Positions 50,202 to 59,946 of a stretch of 64,000 nucleotides of DNA are shown piece after piece (position 1 is the first letter of the stretch; each line of letters opens with the position of its first letter). The position numbers and the translations under genes are program-made. Origin of the DNA: Nonlabens sp. (GTDB lineage: Bacteria > Bacteroidota > Bacteroidia > Flavobacteriales > Flavobacteriaceae); assembly GCF_018401815.1 (NCBI RefSeq), contig NZ_JAGYKG010000001.1, forward strand, positions 62,001 through 126,000, read 5' to 3'. The notes beneath the pieces are model-generated. The model ran no database searches, had not been told where the DNA came from, and worked only from the letters and a program-made list of their open reading frames with translations.

Positions 50202-51110
50202 TTAATGGTACCTCATGTAATTTATATAAGAACGTTTTGCCTTATATAATGCTATTTTTATTTTCTGTATTTTATTATTAGGGACTATAACTTTACTCTT
50301 TTTTTGGTATTCTATAACACTTGATTCCCAAGTATCATCTAACCAATTTTGAAAATAATGTGGATCACAGCCATTTAAAAACCATTTTTGTGCCTCCTTC
50401 ACTAAATCACTATTATAGATATGGAAAGCAGGCAGGTGCGTATCTATAAATATAGGAAAGCCCAGCACTTCTGCACGCGTGCATATATGACGGTCTTCTC
50501 CTCCAAAAGGCATGTTTTTAATCTTAGAAAAATTCACGCCTGCTCGGACAGCTTTGTTGCTTAATAGGGTACAAGCTCCTCCTGCGCCTACCTGATAAGT
50601 TCCCTTCTCTTTTAATTTTAGAATAGACTGTGCTTCATAATAATCCCAAGAATGAACATCCCAGCAGTTGGGTTTTGCAAAGGTTTGATCTGTAAAAACG
50701 GTCCAAAAAATCTCAAACACAAAATCTTTTTCTAATTCAACTAAATGTTTAAGGGTTTGAGGGTGCAACACCAAATCAGCATCTACCATAAAAATAGCAT
50801 CGTAATCATGTTCCAAAGAGATCTCTAAGGCTCGATTTTTAATATCAATAATTCGATCTACAGACTCTTGCGTCCAGTGGTGTTTTTTATAAGTGGAGGC
50901 ATCTGTAAACAAAGAGCCCAAAAGGCTTACCTTTTGATGTAAACCAGCAAACTGTTCCGTAAACTTCTCTGCATCAACTTCCTTATTATCGTTATATACT
51001 AAAATATCATAGGTAAACCCCTCTGCTTCTTGCTGTAACCAAGAAGGCAGACTAAGTTCCAAAACAGACTTAGGTTTGCACAAAGAAGAAAATAATAAGA
51101 TTTTTTTCAA
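50202..51110 (-). CDS. GT-A glycosyltransferase, Anp1-like
   Basis: 302 aa from TTG 51110, giving MKKILLFSSLCKPKSVLELS, which looks like the natural beginning; a GTG at 51158 would add 16 residues and overlap the previous gene by 41 bp. The metal site is IFMVDADLVL. PFGGEDRHICTRAEVLGFPIFIDTHLPAFHIYN matches the C-terminal part of Anp1/Mnn9-like alpha-mannosyltransferase-type families. It has no membrane segment. Donor is not visible. Confidence 0.75.
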   Translation of the reverse strand: MKKILLFSSLCKPKSVLELSLPSWLQQEAEGFTYDILVYNDNKEVDAEKFTEQFAGLHQKVSLLGSLFTDASTYKKHHWTQESVDRIIDIKNRALEISLEHDYDAIFMVDADLVLHPQTLKHLVELEKDFVFEIFWTVFTDQTFAKPNCWDVHSWDYYEAQSILKLKEKGTYQVGAGGACTLLSNKAVRAGVNFSKIKNMPFGGEDRHICTRAEVLGFPIFIDTHLPAFHIYNSDLVKEAQKWFLNGCDPHYFQNWLDDTWESSVIEYQKKSKVIVPNNKIQKIKIALYKAKRSYINYMRYH

Positions 51111-51117
51111 GGAAGTG

Positions 51118-52146
51118 TTATTTGAAAAATTTAAGAGCCAATTCTTTATTGAGCCCACATTTTTTTAAATAGGTATTATAAAAATAAGGATAACTCATAA
51201 GCTTTTTAAAGATTTTGTTTTTCAGAAAGTAGCTTACATATGATTTTTTTAAAGTCCGCATTTCTGGCCATTTTAACACTTTTTTTTCACTGTCTTCTAT
51301 AGCTTCAAATTCTTTCTGCATCCAGGACTCAAAAACATTTCCTAAATGAAAAGCGTGATTAGTAGCAGTAGATAACCTATAACCATTAGACTGAGTAGAT
51401 GGAATATCCAAATACAGTTCCTCACTATTTCCTCCTAGGGTATACGGAGTAGGTTCTTGTGGTGCAAACTGAAATATTTCTCTGCGGTAGGTAGTACAAA
51501 AATGACTGCAACCCACAACAGCCTCTGTGCCATCAGTTGCCGTTAACGTGAGTATTTCGAGTTTTTGATGTTCGTTTAAATGAGGCCATCCTATGCTTTT
51601 TACAAAGCTTTCTAATGCTTCTGGATTTTTCGCTTTCGCGAAAGCGATTTTATTAGAAATCAAGTGATCCAACCATATATTAGACACATACTGATTAAAG
51701 GTTTTATGAATAGGTACTGGCGCCACTGCAGTCGCTTTAGGAAATGAAGAGAATACTTGAGATACTGCTTGATCCCAGTCAGTTAAAAAAAGTACATCGG
51801 CATCAGTAATAGTTAGAAAGCTTTCATCGCTGGCTAAGATGCCTTTGCGTATGCTATTGAGTTTACCTATCTGATCGGTTACTATCAATAATTCATCTAT
51901 CCAACCTTGAGACACCAAATCGAGTAGCTTTTTATGAGTGACAGCACTACATCCATTTGCGACAACAGTTATGGGCACTTCAGCGATTGCTCCTCTTTTG
52001 ATACTTTTAAGACATAAACTAAAAATTTGAAAAGCATCTTTGTAATACTCCTCCTCATGAGGTATGTATAAAGGAATGATCACCCGATGATCACCAGCGG
52101 TGGATGCCACCCTTTGATGTCGAGACCTATTGAACCCTTCTCTCAT
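51118..52146 (-). CDS. GT-A glycosyltransferase
   Basis: 342 aa. HRVIIPLYIPHEEEYYKDAFQIF starts the sugar-nucleotide domain and FLTITDADVLFLTDWDQAV has the DxD-type metal site. GCSHFCTTYRREIFQF and NHAFHLGNVFESWMQKE follow. I cannot name a narrower family. A palindrome copy is read as KIAFAKAKNPEAL. It is followed 7 bp later by the Anp1-like gene and preceded by a 208-bp gap that may contain a promoter. Confidence 0.72.
   Translation of the reverse strand: MREGFNRSRHQRVASTAGDHRVIIPLYIPHEEEYYKDAFQIFSLCLKSIKRGAIAEVPITVVANGCSAVTHKKLLDLVSQGWIDELLIVTDQIGKLNSIRKGILASDESFLTITDADVLFLTDWDQAVSQVFSSFPKATAVAPVPIHKTFNQYVSNIWLDHLISNKIAFAKAKNPEALESFVKSIGWPHLNEHQKLEILTLTATDGTEAVVGCSHFCTTYRREIFQFAPQEPTPYTLGGNSEELYLDIPSTQSNGYRLSTATNHAFHLGNVFESWMQKEFEAIEDSEKKVLKWPEMRTLKKSYVSYFLKNKIFKKLMSYPYFYNTYLKKCGLNKELALKFFK
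51631..51646. repeat. Palindrome copy 15
   Basis: Perfect 16-bp palindrome in the GT-A gene, read as AFAKA. Confidence 0.9.
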
Positions 52147-52354
52147 ATCAAAAGAGTTTTACACACCCAATTAAAACGAGCATCAATTAAGTTATATTTT
52201 TTAATAATGTAATTCATTTTACTTCAGCAATCTTTGTAGTTCTATAAATTAGGTCTTCATAAAATCTTATAAATTTGAAATGTAAGACTCTAGATAATCG
52301 ATGATATTTAATAGGCTGCAGGACAAAAACTATAGGGTGAAATCATAACTGCAA

Positions 52355-53209
52355 CTAATTAAGTGAACCTTGTTTAAACACACTTTTAATTGATTTAAAA
52401 AAGTGCATGACCACCTCTAAAAATATTATCAAGGCATAATTAAAGCCGCCTAAGGTCTTTTTTAAATAATACTTCTTACTCATCACAATATGCCTCAATA
52501 TCTCTGGGTTGTTAGTTCCTGAAGATCCGCCACCCAAATGAATCACAGCAGACTGAGGGAATAATACACTTTTAAAACCAGCATTACTATACCGCCATCC
52601 CAGCTCCATATCTTCAAAGTATAGAAAAAATTTAGGATCAAATAAACCGTACTTCTCAATCATGGTACGTTTTATAATTATTCCAGCAGCTGCCAAATAC
52701 CCTACTACTTTAGGAGTCGTTACATCACACACCTTAAATGTGGCATAATCATCTTCTTTACATTTTGGAATTTTCCAATAACCCATATCATGAATCATTT
52801 TTCTGAGTCCGAGCAAATTCCCGTAAGCATAATTTTTAGAACCGTCTTTTTTTAAAAAGTTAGGCCCAACGATACCAACATCTTTATGTTGCTCCAAGTA
52901 ATTAATCATAGCTGGAACACTTAAAGAATCCATTAAATAAGCATCAGAATTTAAAAGGAACACATAATCACCAATAGCATGCTCAAAACCTAGGTTATTT
53001 GCTCTCCCAAAACCTAGATTCTCCTTACTTTTTATAACATGCACCTTCGGAAAAGAGAGTAGCCCCTCTTCTATTGGCTTTTGGACAGACCCGTTATCTA
53101 CCACTATAATTTCAAATGTCAGGGTCGTTATATACGAATAAATCGAGCTCACGGCTTGTTTTACCTGTGCTGGCGTATTGTAGTTTATGATGATTACGGA
53201 GAGCATCAT
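52355..53209 (-). CDS. Glycosyltransferase family 2, rhamnosyltransferase-like
   Basis: 284 aa. MLSVIIINYNTPAQVKQAVSS, IIVVDNGS, KENLGFGRANNLGFEHAIGDYVFLLNSDAYL and FFLYFEDMELGWRYSNAGFK form the classic WbbL/RfbF-type set, with NSD in place of DxD. Relatives transfer rhamnose or other deoxyhexoses. A short C-terminal hydrophobic helix (FNYALIIFLEVVMHFF) may bind the membrane. The start ATG overlaps the previous stop by 4 bp. Confidence 0.87.
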   Translation of the reverse strand: MMLSVIIINYNTPAQVKQAVSSIYSYITTLTFEIIVVDNGSVQKPIEEGLLSFPKVHVIKSKENLGFGRANNLGFEHAIGDYVFLLNSDAYLMDSLSVPAMINYLEQHKDVGIVGPNFLKKDGSKNYAYGNLLGLRKMIHDMGYWKIPKCKEDDYATFKVCDVTTPKVVGYLAAAGIIIKRTMIEKYGLFDPKFFLYFEDMELGWRYSNAGFKSVLFPQSAVIHLGGGSSGTNNPEILRHIVMSKKYYLKKTLGGFNYALIIFLEVVMHFFKSIKSVFKQGSLN

Positions 53210-54033
53210 GTTATTATGGATTTTATTCTCTTTTTTAGCTTAGAAAAAATCATAAACCCCCTAAAAATAAAACTGTTTCTGAAAGCTTGTAGCTGCATTT
53301 CTTGATAGTGTGATCGCTGTGCAATATCATGGTAAGTTCCTAATGTATTTATATAAAAGTTATAGTGCTTTTTAACGATATAGGATTTTATAGCTTGAAT
53401 ATTATCAGGAGTTAATAGCGTATTACGAGAAGTTTTTTTTATGCGATAATAAAAGCATAACTCATTTAAAAAGAAAACTTGTGGATCTTCCTTTAAAAGA
53501 CGAATCCAAAATTCCCAATCTTCCAAACCTTTGTCCATAGTTAGGTCATAACCACCTATACGCAGATAATCTTCTTTTTTAAACATGGCACTTACATAAA
53601 TAGTATTTGCTAAAGCAAGTGCTTTTAAATTGAAAGAAGGCAACTCCCATAAACCTTGTTTATCCCCTACGAGCATGGCTTTACCATAAACTACTTTGTA
53701 GGTAGGTGTATTTTTAAAAATCGCAACTGCTCGCTCGAGATAGTTGCTATTTATATAATCATCTGCATCGAGTGGTAAAATAAAGGTTCCTTGGGCGTTG
53801 TCAATTCCTTGATTGCGCGCATTGCTTACTCCTGCATTATTTATAGAGACCAGTTTAAATCTGTGATCTTTAGCAACCCATTGTGATGCAATTACAGCAG
53901 AATTATCTGTACTACCATCGTCTATAATGATACACTCCCAATTTTCAAAACCTTGATTAAAAACAGATTGCAAAGAATCATCAAGGTATTCACCTTGATT
54001 ATAACAGGGTACAATTACAGACACATCAACCAT
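53206..54033 (-). CDS. Glycosyltransferase family 2
   Basis: 275 aa GT-A enzyme. VSVIVPCYNQGEYLDDSLQSV, CIIIDDGSTDNS, NAGVSNARNQGIDNAQGTFILPLDADDYI (DADD metal site) and MDKGLEDWEFWIRLLKE are all textbook GT2 positions. The C-terminal 60 residues are basic (LKKRIKSIIT) and could attach to the membrane surface. It overlaps both neighbours by 4-8 bp. Confidence 0.88.
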   Translation of the reverse strand: MVDVSVIVPCYNQGEYLDDSLQSVFNQGFENWECIIIDDGSTDNSAVIASQWVAKDHRFKLVSINNAGVSNARNQGIDNAQGTFILPLDADDYINSNYLERAVAIFKNTPTYKVVYGKAMLVGDKQGLWELPSFNLKALALANTIYVSAMFKKEDYLRIGGYDLTMDKGLEDWEFWIRLLKEDPQVFFLNELCFYYRIKKTSRNTLLTPDNIQAIKSYIVKKHYNFYINTLGTYHDIAQRSHYQEMQLQAFRNSFIFRGFMIFSKLKKRIKSIIT

Positions 54034-54805
54034 TCGTCACTTTTTTAAATAAGCGGTTACACAGTAATAACACTTGTTTTTTTTTGTTTGTAATCTTCCT
54101 TGAAAATGCGCTGGGATAATAAGACCTATGCAAGGGAAGTTTCTCTGGGAAATAACGTGCTATCATTTTTTGGCGTTCTTGTGCAATCTTATCCTGCTGC
54201 ATACTACTAAGACCATCATAATAAAAAACACTAATGGTATGATCCACGTGTGTGAAATTAAATGATTGTTGACCTACACCTAGTAGAAAAAATTTCCAAT
54301 CAGAGACAATACTTAAAGAAGTATCATATAACTGATTATTAAAGCAGGCTTTTCTAATTAGAGTAGCTGGATGTGGTAAACTATCTTTAATTAAATAATC
54401 CAATGTGAGATGAACTGGGTATTTCTTTATCCAAGTATGGTCAGCCACCACCTCTATATTACCATAAACTAATTCAACTTGTTGCTTCTCATCTATTCCT
54501 CCTACTAAGGTTGATAAACTGCTTTTATTTTTAAAATGATCCCCACTATTCAAAAAAAGCAGGTAATCTCCACGAGCCACTGCAATCCCTTTATTCATAG
54601 CATGATATATCCCGTCATCCGGTTCACTGACCCAGTAAGAAAAGTTATCTTGATGTTGCTCTGTCAAAGCTGCACTGCCATCCGTACTACCACCATCTAT
54701 TAGGATATGCTCATAGTTGGTCAGCGTTTGTTCTTGTACACTTTTGATTGTGCGTTTAAGGCCAGCGACGTCGTTGTAGTTGATAGTGATGATGGAGATG
54801 AGCAT
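54026..54805 (-). CDS. Glycosyltransferase family 2, WcaE/WcaA-like
   Basis: 259 aa. LISIITINYNDVAGLKRTIKSV, HILIDGGSTDGS, EPDDGIYHAMNKGIAVARGDYLLFLNSGD and the DWKFFLLG acceptor region match the colanic-acid WcaE-type subgroup, which carries NSGD instead of DxD. It is one of three consecutive GT2 genes in a coupled cluster. It starts 2 bp after the upstream GT4 stop. Confidence 0.88.
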   Translation of the reverse strand: MLISIITINYNDVAGLKRTIKSVQEQTLTNYEHILIDGGSTDGSAALTEQHQDNFSYWVSEPDDGIYHAMNKGIAVARGDYLLFLNSGDHFKNKSSLSTLVGGIDEKQQVELVYGNIEVVADHTWIKKYPVHLTLDYLIKDSLPHPATLIRKACFNNQLYDTSLSIVSDWKFFLLGVGQQSFNFTHVDHTISVFYYDGLSSMQQDKIAQERQKMIARYFPEKLPLHRSYYPSAFSRKITNKKKQVLLLCNRLFKKVTNG

Positions 54806-54807
54806 AA

Positions 54808-56097
54808 TTAATTATTCTTGGAGTGTATTTCTTGAAACAACGTTATATAAGCCTTTGCTTGAACGCTCTGATCATATTTCTCAACGGCTAAAGTTCTAAT
54901 CTGTTCTTTAGAGCAAGTAACTCCATTTAGTAAATAATATTCAATGGCTTCCTTTAAAGAATCTACACTTACCTCTTTGGTTATCAATCCGTTTTCACCA
55001 TGTTCAATCATTTCTGGAATACCACCTACGGGAAAACCTATTACTGGTGTACCACATAACAATGATTCCAGTACGGTATTGGGTAAGTTATCCATTAAGG
55101 ATGGAATTACAAAAACGTCTGCTAAAGAATAAACTAAACTAATAATCCTTTCGTCTGAAATAGAACCCAAATGCCTTATTTCTATGTGGCTTTCTAATAC
55201 TGGTTTGTCTTTACCTATGGAACATAAAATAATATCTGCTCTATCAAGCTTTTCTAGTGCTCTTTTTAAATATACATATCCCTTTCTACTGTTGGAAATA
55301 GAATCTGCTACAAATAATATGACTTTCTTATGCAGTGGTATGCGATATAATTCTCTTGCAAAAGATTTATCACGATATGTATAGGTGTTGACATCTAGCC
55401 CATAGGGTATCAAGTTTACTTTTCTTGTTTTAAAAAGCTCACTTTTACCGGCTTCACTTTGTAACCATTTAGAGGGAGCTACTATACTCAAAGATTTGAA
55501 TGGTGCCAATGAATTGATTTTATCATCCAAGTTTTCTTTAGCACATGATTTTTCAATATTTAAAACATTTCTTTTAATAGGCTTTCCTTGATCATCTATT
55601 CCATGGATCATTTCTACATAATGTTCGCCTCCTGTAAAAGGGTTCATATCATGCAAAGTCCAAATGACTGGTTTTTTATTCTTTTTAAAAAAAGACTTAT
55701 AATCTAGAAAACCTGCCACCCAATGCAAGTTGATCACATCTGCCTCTTGATACAATGAGAAGCTGGTGATGTCATAATTTGATTCTGGAAAACTAAACAA
55801 CTCAAGTCCTGCTGCTCTATTTTTAAAAAACAGTTCTTTTTTACATGACTTAGGCATTAAGAAAGTTAAGTTCCACTTTTTTGCTATTTTTTGTTGTATT
55901 CGTTTAAAATAATAGCTGCTTGACAAATGATTTAGTGACGTTTTATTTATAAATAAATAGGAATTTTCAATTTCTTTAGTTTTGTGTAGCAGTAATAATT
56001 TAGAATCGACTCCTTGATTGAGTAGACCTTGGTGCAATCTTATGCAAGCATTTGCAGCGCCACCATTATCGTAGGTATTTATCAGTAATACTTTCAA
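54808..56097 (-). CDS. Glycosyltransferase family 4
   Basis: 429 aa from TTG 56097, which gives MKVLLINTYDNGGAANACIR, the expected GT4 beginning, 4 bp after the upstream stop; another TTG at 56124 would overlap the methyltransferase gene by 23 bp. No ATG is available. VIWTLHDMNPFTGGEHYVE is typical of a WcaC-like subgroup, and DVFVIPSLMDNLPNTVLESLLCGTPVIGFPVGGIPEM is the donor site. Specificity unknown. Confidence 0.85.
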   Translation of the reverse strand: MKVLLINTYDNGGAANACIRLHQGLLNQGVDSKLLLLHKTKEIENSYLFINKTSLNHLSSSYYFKRIQQKIAKKWNLTFLMPKSCKKELFFKNRAAGLELFSFPESNYDITSFSLYQEADVINLHWVAGFLDYKSFFKKNKKPVIWTLHDMNPFTGGEHYVEMIHGIDDQGKPIKRNVLNIEKSCAKENLDDKINSLAPFKSLSIVAPSKWLQSEAGKSELFKTRKVNLIPYGLDVNTYTYRDKSFARELYRIPLHKKVILFVADSISNSRKGYVYLKRALEKLDRADIILCSIGKDKPVLESHIEIRHLGSISDERIISLVYSLADVFVIPSLMDNLPNTVLESLLCGTPVIGFPVGGIPEMIEHGENGLITKEVSVDSLKEAIEYYLLNGVTCSKEQIRTLAVEKYDQSVQAKAYITLFQEIHSKNN

Positions 56098-56101
56098 TTG
56101 A

Positions 56102-57013
56102 TTATGGTTTTTCGAATATAGCAAGGATAGAATGACCTTTAATATTTTTTCTGTTCCGTTTGGAATAAATTTTTACAAATTTCAATAGTGGGATTAACCG
56201 ATTAATTCGTCTAATGATATTATAGTTTTTCATTAAACGTTCAAAAGTTATTTTTGAAAACCAAGCAACATGATAATCTTGTAATGGTTCATTTACGATC
56301 TGTAATAATTTGATTGGAAAAATATTTTCAAGAATTTTTAAAGATTTAGAATTCCATCTACCCATATGATGTGGAGGAAAGTTTAGTATACCTCCTTCAG
56401 AATATTTAATAAAAGAATCGTTATTTGGAACGCAAATTACTAATCGACCACCTTTCTTTAAAATTGACACTTGAGCTTCAATAAAAGAATTCACATCAGC
56501 GATATGTTCTAGAACCTGAAAAGAACAGCACATATCAAAGCTTTCAGAGTTTCTAAAAGAGAATTCTTGTACCGTTTCTGATATGACATTTAAACCTTGC
56601 TCTTTAGCTTTTAAAACTCTTTTCTGATTTAACTCTAAACCACTGATATCGAAACCTTCATTTGCCAAATGTCTTACAAAACCTAGACCTCCACTTCCTA
56701 CTTCTAAAATTCTATCTCCGGGTTTTAAAGTTTTTTTAATAAATTCATGCTCCCATTTCCAAGGCATATAATACCAATCAAATCTTTCTAATTCTTCATA
56801 AAATAGGCCATCTCCAACAATTGTACTTGGTGAAAAAAATTGATATTTTGTGTTGAGACATTCAAACAAATTGATTTGATCTAAATCCTTATAATAATTA
56901 CTTACGTCAATTTTAAGTTCTTTTTGATAGCGTAGAGTTAAATCAGCTACTGAATATGTGTTCAACAACTTTGATGTATTTTCATCGAATGAACTGGTTG
57001 AATTTAATTTCAT
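56102..57013 (-). CDS. Class I SAM-dependent methyltransferase
   Basis: 303 aa. The catalytic domain begins near residue 90: RILEVGSGGLGFVRHLANEGFDISGLELNQ is motif I plus the ribose-binding acidic residue, CSFQVLEHI is the motif IV strand and LKKGGRLVICVPN motif V. Residues 1-85 form an N-terminal extension rich in aromatics. In this setting it probably methylates a glycan or a lipid-linked intermediate. The start ATG overlaps the previous stop by 4 bp. DNA here is visibly more AT-rich than the locus average. Confidence 0.82.
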   Translation of the reverse strand: MKLNSTSSFDENTSKLLNTYSVADLTLRYQKELKIDVSNYYKDLDQINLFECLNTKYQFFSPSTIVGDGLFYEELERFDWYYMPWKWEHEFIKKTLKPGDRILEVGSGGLGFVRHLANEGFDISGLELNQKRVLKAKEQGLNVISETVQEFSFRNSESFDMCCSFQVLEHIADVNSFIEAQVSILKKGGRLVICVPNNDSFIKYSEGGILNFPPHHMGRWNSKSLKILENIFPIKLLQIVNEPLQDYHVAWFSKITFERLMKNYNIIRRINRLIPLLKFVKIYSKRNRKNIKGHSILAIFEKP

Positions 57014-57924
57014 GATATTATTTTTTTGAACCGTTTTATGACTTTGGCAAAAGTTATTTCTTTGTTTTGCTTTTTATTGAATTTTATAACCTTTTTTAAT
57101 ATACTTTTACTTTGTACCAACTTCTGTACCGGTTCAAAATAAGATTTATTTAAATTCTTATCTAAATCGCTTTTAGATTCTATTTTAAAGCAATGAACTC
57201 CTGAGCCATCAAAACCAATATTTTCTGTATAACTTTGATTTGGGTGCAGACATAATCCATTTAATAGAAAAACCGAGGCATGCCATTTCACGGCCCAAGT
57301 ATTCCATAATCCAGATATATTATTTTCTAAATGTTCTAAGAATGGGTAAGAATTATCCAAATTAAACTCTTTGGTTCTATTTTTTGTAATTATCTGATTA
57401 TACAATTTAGTGGCGTTTGAGTCGTAATGTACCCAAGAACTTGACCAAGTTGCCCACCCCCAACAAGAAGTTTGATTGTAAAAGAAGAATTTTTGGCTTA
57501 TTTTTTTAATCGGTGGAAAATAACCTGAAATATGCATGACTTTATCTTCCATTTCGTAATATTTCAAAGCATCATTCATATAAACTAAAAATCCAGTTGA
57601 AGTCACAATATCATCTTCAAGAACAATTACCCATCTGTATTTTTCAACAATTTCTGTTACACCTTCAGTTATTGAAGCTGCAAGGCCTTTATTAACTTTT
57701 GACTCTATAATATGCACTTTACCACACCACTCTTGTTCTTTTATGACTTTTCTGGTCCTAGTTATAGCGTCTAATTCTATTTCACTAGCATTTTCCTTGG
57801 CACCATCAGCATAGATATATAAAATAGATTCACTCGCTAGGTCATTGATTTTCAATGCCTCTAGTGTCTTTCTAGTGTGCTCTGGCCTGTTGTAGACGAA
57901 TAAAACGATGGGTGCTAGATTCAT
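57010..57924 (-). CDS. GT-A glycosyltransferase, GnT-I-like
   Basis: 304 aa. APIVLFVYNRPEHTRKTLEAL and WVIVLEDDIVTSTGFLVYMNDAL (EDD metal site) place it near N-acetylglucosaminyltransferase I-like bacterial enzymes. NQTSCWGWATWSSSWVHYD carries the W-G-W-A-T-W signature of this group. The C-terminal tail is strongly basic (KKVIKFNKKQNKEITFAKVIKRFKK), as for a membrane-surface enzyme. It belongs to the AT-rich stretch of the locus. Confidence 0.8.
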   Translation of the reverse strand: MNLAPIVLFVYNRPEHTRKTLEALKINDLASESILYIYADGAKENASEIELDAITRTRKVIKEQEWCGKVHIIESKVNKGLAASITEGVTEIVEKYRWVIVLEDDIVTSTGFLVYMNDALKYYEMEDKVMHISGYFPPIKKISQKFFFYNQTSCWGWATWSSSWVHYDSNATKLYNQIITKNRTKEFNLDNSYPFLEHLENNISGLWNTWAVKWHASVFLLNGLCLHPNQSYTENIGFDGSGVHCFKIESKSDLDKNLNKSYFEPVQKLVQSKSILKKVIKFNKKQNKEITFAKVIKRFKKIIS

Positions 57925-57925
57925 T

Positions 57926-58669
57926 TTAAGAGATATTATCTTTAAAGAATAATGTATTCAAGGTTTTTGCAATAAAAGAATAGTCTTGACCTTTAAGGAA
58001 TTTGAACATCTCACTGTCATCTATAAAACGCTCTATCGATTGTTTTTTCAAATTCTCTACTAAAAGAAGTCTAGGCCTAAACCGCTCCCAATCATTTGAT
58101 TTTAAAACATCTAAATCAAGTCCTTCTACATCAATCGTCATAAAATCTATTTGTGTCCCAGGCTTGATACACGTATCTAGAATAGCATTCAAGGGATAGG
58201 TTTTTATCTTTCTTTCCTGTATAATTTTATAAACACCTTGGCCTTCTTTTATTTGAGCTTCCTCTTTAGAAAAAGTGTTTAAGGCAGGTTCATTAAACAT
58301 AAAATAGTCAAGTTCTTGTTCAACTAGGGAAACTCCTATTTCTAAATTGATATCATTAGGGCGTAGAATTTTAAATTTATCCATAACACCCGGTAATGGG
58401 TCTACGTTTAAACCATTCCAGCCTTTTGCATAAAAGAGTGCCGTATTAGAAAAACGTTTAGGATCATGAGCTCCAATATCAACATAAAAACCTTTTTCCT
58501 TTTTTTCTAAAAACCTTTCTAATATCAAGTCTTCTCCTTCTTGAGAGAAGGATAATGAGGTCATTTCATATTTGCGTTGAAAATCGTTAATCTTTTCTTG
58601 TGCGATAAATAATTTGACCTTTCCAGGAACCAGGAACTGAATTAATTTTTTAATTATTTTGTATGCCAT
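57926..58669 (-). CDS. FkbM-family methyltransferase
   Basis: 247 aa, second FkbM protein of the locus. SQEGEDLILERFLEKKEKGFYVDIGAHDPKRFSNTALFY is the motif I region with the DIGAH loop; TIDVEGLDLDVLKSNDW matches the family's second signature. Expected role is O-methylation of a sugar in the exported glycan. It overlaps the wzt-like gene by 16 bp, next to the carbohydrate-recognition end of the exporter. Confidence 0.87.
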   Translation of the reverse strand: MAYKIIKKLIQFLVPGKVKLFIAQEKINDFQRKYEMTSLSFSQEGEDLILERFLEKKEKGFYVDIGAHDPKRFSNTALFYAKGWNGLNVDPLPGVMDKFKILRPNDINLEIGVSLVEQELDYFMFNEPALNTFSKEEAQIKEGQGVYKIIQERKIKTYPLNAILDTCIKPGTQIDFMTIDVEGLDLDVLKSNDWERFRPRLLLVENLKKQSIERFIDDSEMFKFLKGQDYSFIAKTLNTLFFKDNIS

Positions 58670-59946
58670 GATCCTTTCAATAAAAATTTAGAAGAGCCAT
58701 CAAACCCTAAATTACCCGTTCCGTAAAAATCTCCTTTTATTACGTTTAAACTACCTATAGGCACTTTAGGCCAGTCCGATTCTACATTATTATTAAGTAA
58801 CCTACCCTTAATTATATAGTCACCAGAGTTTAGCGGTAAACTATCGATTTGACATTTAACAATAATGCTATCCTTTTTATCGGTATTGATTATTTTTTGT
58901 TGATATGAAGAATAAATTACGCTTAATAATTCGTCTTGTTCATTATATATCGAAAAACCTAAATCTAAATAACAATCATAGGAATCAATTTTATTAATTA
59001 AAATCTCAAAACAGAAAAATACAGAATCTCCATTGAGAGTGTATTCTAACTTATTTCCAAATCTGTCTTCAATATAAAATCTTGAAAAGATAGCTTCTCC
59101 TGTTCCACTTCTATCGGATATCGCTTCCAGATCTTTAACCAATTCAAAATTCGTATTTGATAAATAAAATGAAATTGCTTCTTCTGTTTTACCATCAAAT
59201 TGGGTGCTACCATTTTTTAACACTACACAACGTGTACAAAGATTTTTAACAGCAGCCATATTATGACTCACAAATAGCACCGTGCGACCACTAGTATTAG
59301 AAATATCTTGCATTTTCCCGATCGCCTTTTTTTGGAACTCGGCATCACCTACGGCAAGCACCTCATCTACCACGAGAATGTCTGGTTCTAAAAAAGCAGC
59401 AACGGCAAAGCCTAGACGTACACGCATCCCACTGGAATAGCGTTTTACTGGGGTGTCTATATACATTTGACAACCTGAGAACTCTACGATTTCATCGATC
59501 TTACTAGAGATCTCTGCCTTATTCATTCCTAGAATCGCACCGTTGAGATAGATGTTTTCTCTACCCGTAAGTTCTGGGTGCATTCCTGTACCTACTTCTA
59601 GCAAGCTAGCAATACGACCTTTGGTCTTGATACTTCCTGTCGTAGGACTGGTTACCCTAGAGAGTATTTTTAATAAGGTAGATTTACCAGCACCATTTTT
59701 ACCTATAATACCCAGTATCTCGCCACGTTGTACTTCAAAGTTAATATCTTGTAATGCCCATACATAATCGGAGCTGGCCGCAGCACTGCGGTCATTTACA
59801 GCTCCTATTTGCAAATAAGGGTCTTCTTTACCTCTTAATCGATGCCAGGTACGATTCAAATCATGTGCTACGGTACCCGTACCTACCACTCCTAAACGGT
59901 ATTGCTTTGAGAGGTGCTCTACCTTTAATATGATATCATCACTCAT
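58654..59946 (-). CDS. wzt: Polysaccharide ABC exporter ATPase with C-terminal carbohydrate-binding domain (Wzt-like)
   Basis: 430 aa from ATG 59946 (a GTG two codons earlier is possible). Residues 1-245 form the ATPase: Walker A GKNGAGKST at 82-90, signature YSSGMRVRLGFA, Walker B ILVVDEVLAVGD and the H-loop FVSHNMAAV, all intact. An inserted segment of about 30 residues sits before the domain core (VNDRSAAASSD). Residues 270-430 are a beta-sandwich like the Wzt C-terminal domain that recognises the modified end of the polymer. It pairs with the Wzm-like permease gene nearby. Confidence 0.93.
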   Translation of the reverse strand: MSDDIILKVEHLSKQYRLGVVGTGTVAHDLNRTWHRLRGKEDPYLQIGAVNDRSAAASSDYVWALQDINFEVQRGEILGIIGKNGAGKSTLLKILSRVTSPTTGSIKTKGRIASLLEVGTGMHPELTGRENIYLNGAILGMNKAEISSKIDEIVEFSGCQMYIDTPVKRYSSGMRVRLGFAVAAFLEPDILVVDEVLAVGDAEFQKKAIGKMQDISNTSGRTVLFVSHNMAAVKNLCTRCVVLKNGSTQFDGKTEEAISFYLSNTNFELVKDLEAISDRSGTGEAIFSRFYIEDRFGNKLEYTLNGDSVFFCFEILINKIDSYDCYLDLGFSIYNEQDELLSVIYSSYQQKIINTDKKDSIIVKCQIDSLPLNSGDYIIKGRLLNNNVESDWPKVPIGSLNVIKGDFYGTGNLGFDGSSKFLLKGSWHTK

